Source of the DNA: JAAZFF01 sp964405775
GTDB taxonomy: Bacteria > Verrucomicrobiota > Kiritimatiellia > RFP12 > UBA3636
Reading direction: 5' to 3'
Assembly (NCBI GenBank): GCA_964405775.1
Contig: CAYOPG010000113.1
Location: forward strand, 1 to 5,532
Length of the DNA stretch: 5,532 bases
In this document: positions 5,481 through 5,532 of the stretch, in pieces
Position numbering within the stretch: position 1 is the stretch's first letter
How the letters are laid out: each line of letters opens with the position of its first letter
Program-made: the position numbers and the translations under genes
The notes under the pieces: generated by a model
What the model was told of the DNA's origin: nothing
Seen by the model: the letters and a program-made list of their open reading frames with translations, nothing else
The model's database searches: none

Positions 5481-5532
5481 ACACTAGCATCCCATAGTGG
5501 TCAGGAAACGGGCAAGCCGCCCCCTTTCCCCC

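Noticed and set aside
4730..5497. A 255-codon open frame on the + strand across the first half of xseA.
   Set aside because: It is antisense to a fully conserved XseA, has no family features, and is explained by the codon composition of the opposite strand.
5501..5532. GGGC/GCCC complementarity near the right edge as a possible terminator or repeat.
   Set aside because: The stem is only about 4 bp, lacks a T tract on either strand, and is cut by the window edge.

Overview
The window is ordinary bacterial chromosome of moderately high GC, densely packed, with five protein genes: one on the + strand at the left end and four on the - strand. No mobile element, phage gene, CRISPR array, tRNA or rRNA is visible. 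The phylum cannot be fixed from five genes. A glycine-rich RRM protein, a LemA pair, a cysteine-bearing LUD protein and leaderless-type promoters would suit a Gram-negative lineage such as the PVC group (Kiritimatiellota/Lentisphaerota), but this is a guess from general resemblance, not a classification.

Layout, left to right. (1) About 100 bp of upstream DNA leads to a LUD-domain (lactate-utilization type, DUF162) protein on the + strand; an extended -10 box lies 7 nt before its second ATG. (2) The LUD stop codon overlaps the stop codon of a convergent two-gene - strand operon, lemA followed by a 600-residue DUF3137-type membrane protein, which are joined by a 4-nt overlap with a TTG start. 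(3) The lemA promoter sits directly against a strong - strand intrinsic terminator (11-bp stem plus U tract), which ends the transcript of the next gene. (4) That gene encodes a 110-residue RNA-binding protein: one RRM plus an arginine/glycine-rich tail. It has a good promoter, an approximately 84-nt 5' leader with two small hairpins, and a 3' untranslated tail of about 170 nt. (5) Next comes xseA, the large subunit of exodeoxyribonuclease VII, complete with all four known active-site residues and with a TATAAT box only 8 nt before its ATG.

The genes form at least four transcription units rather than one pathway. LemA and the DUF3137 protein very probably act together at the membrane; the others look like independent housekeeping or stress genes. 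The points most worth a second look are: two genes with leaderless-type starts beside two with ordinary Shine-Dalgarno leaders; three promoters sharing a TTGC-type -35 box; a possible sliding-clamp-binding peptide at the extreme C-terminus of XseA; and the large unexplained C-terminal region of the LemA partner. I found no convincing evidence of a wholly new system here.
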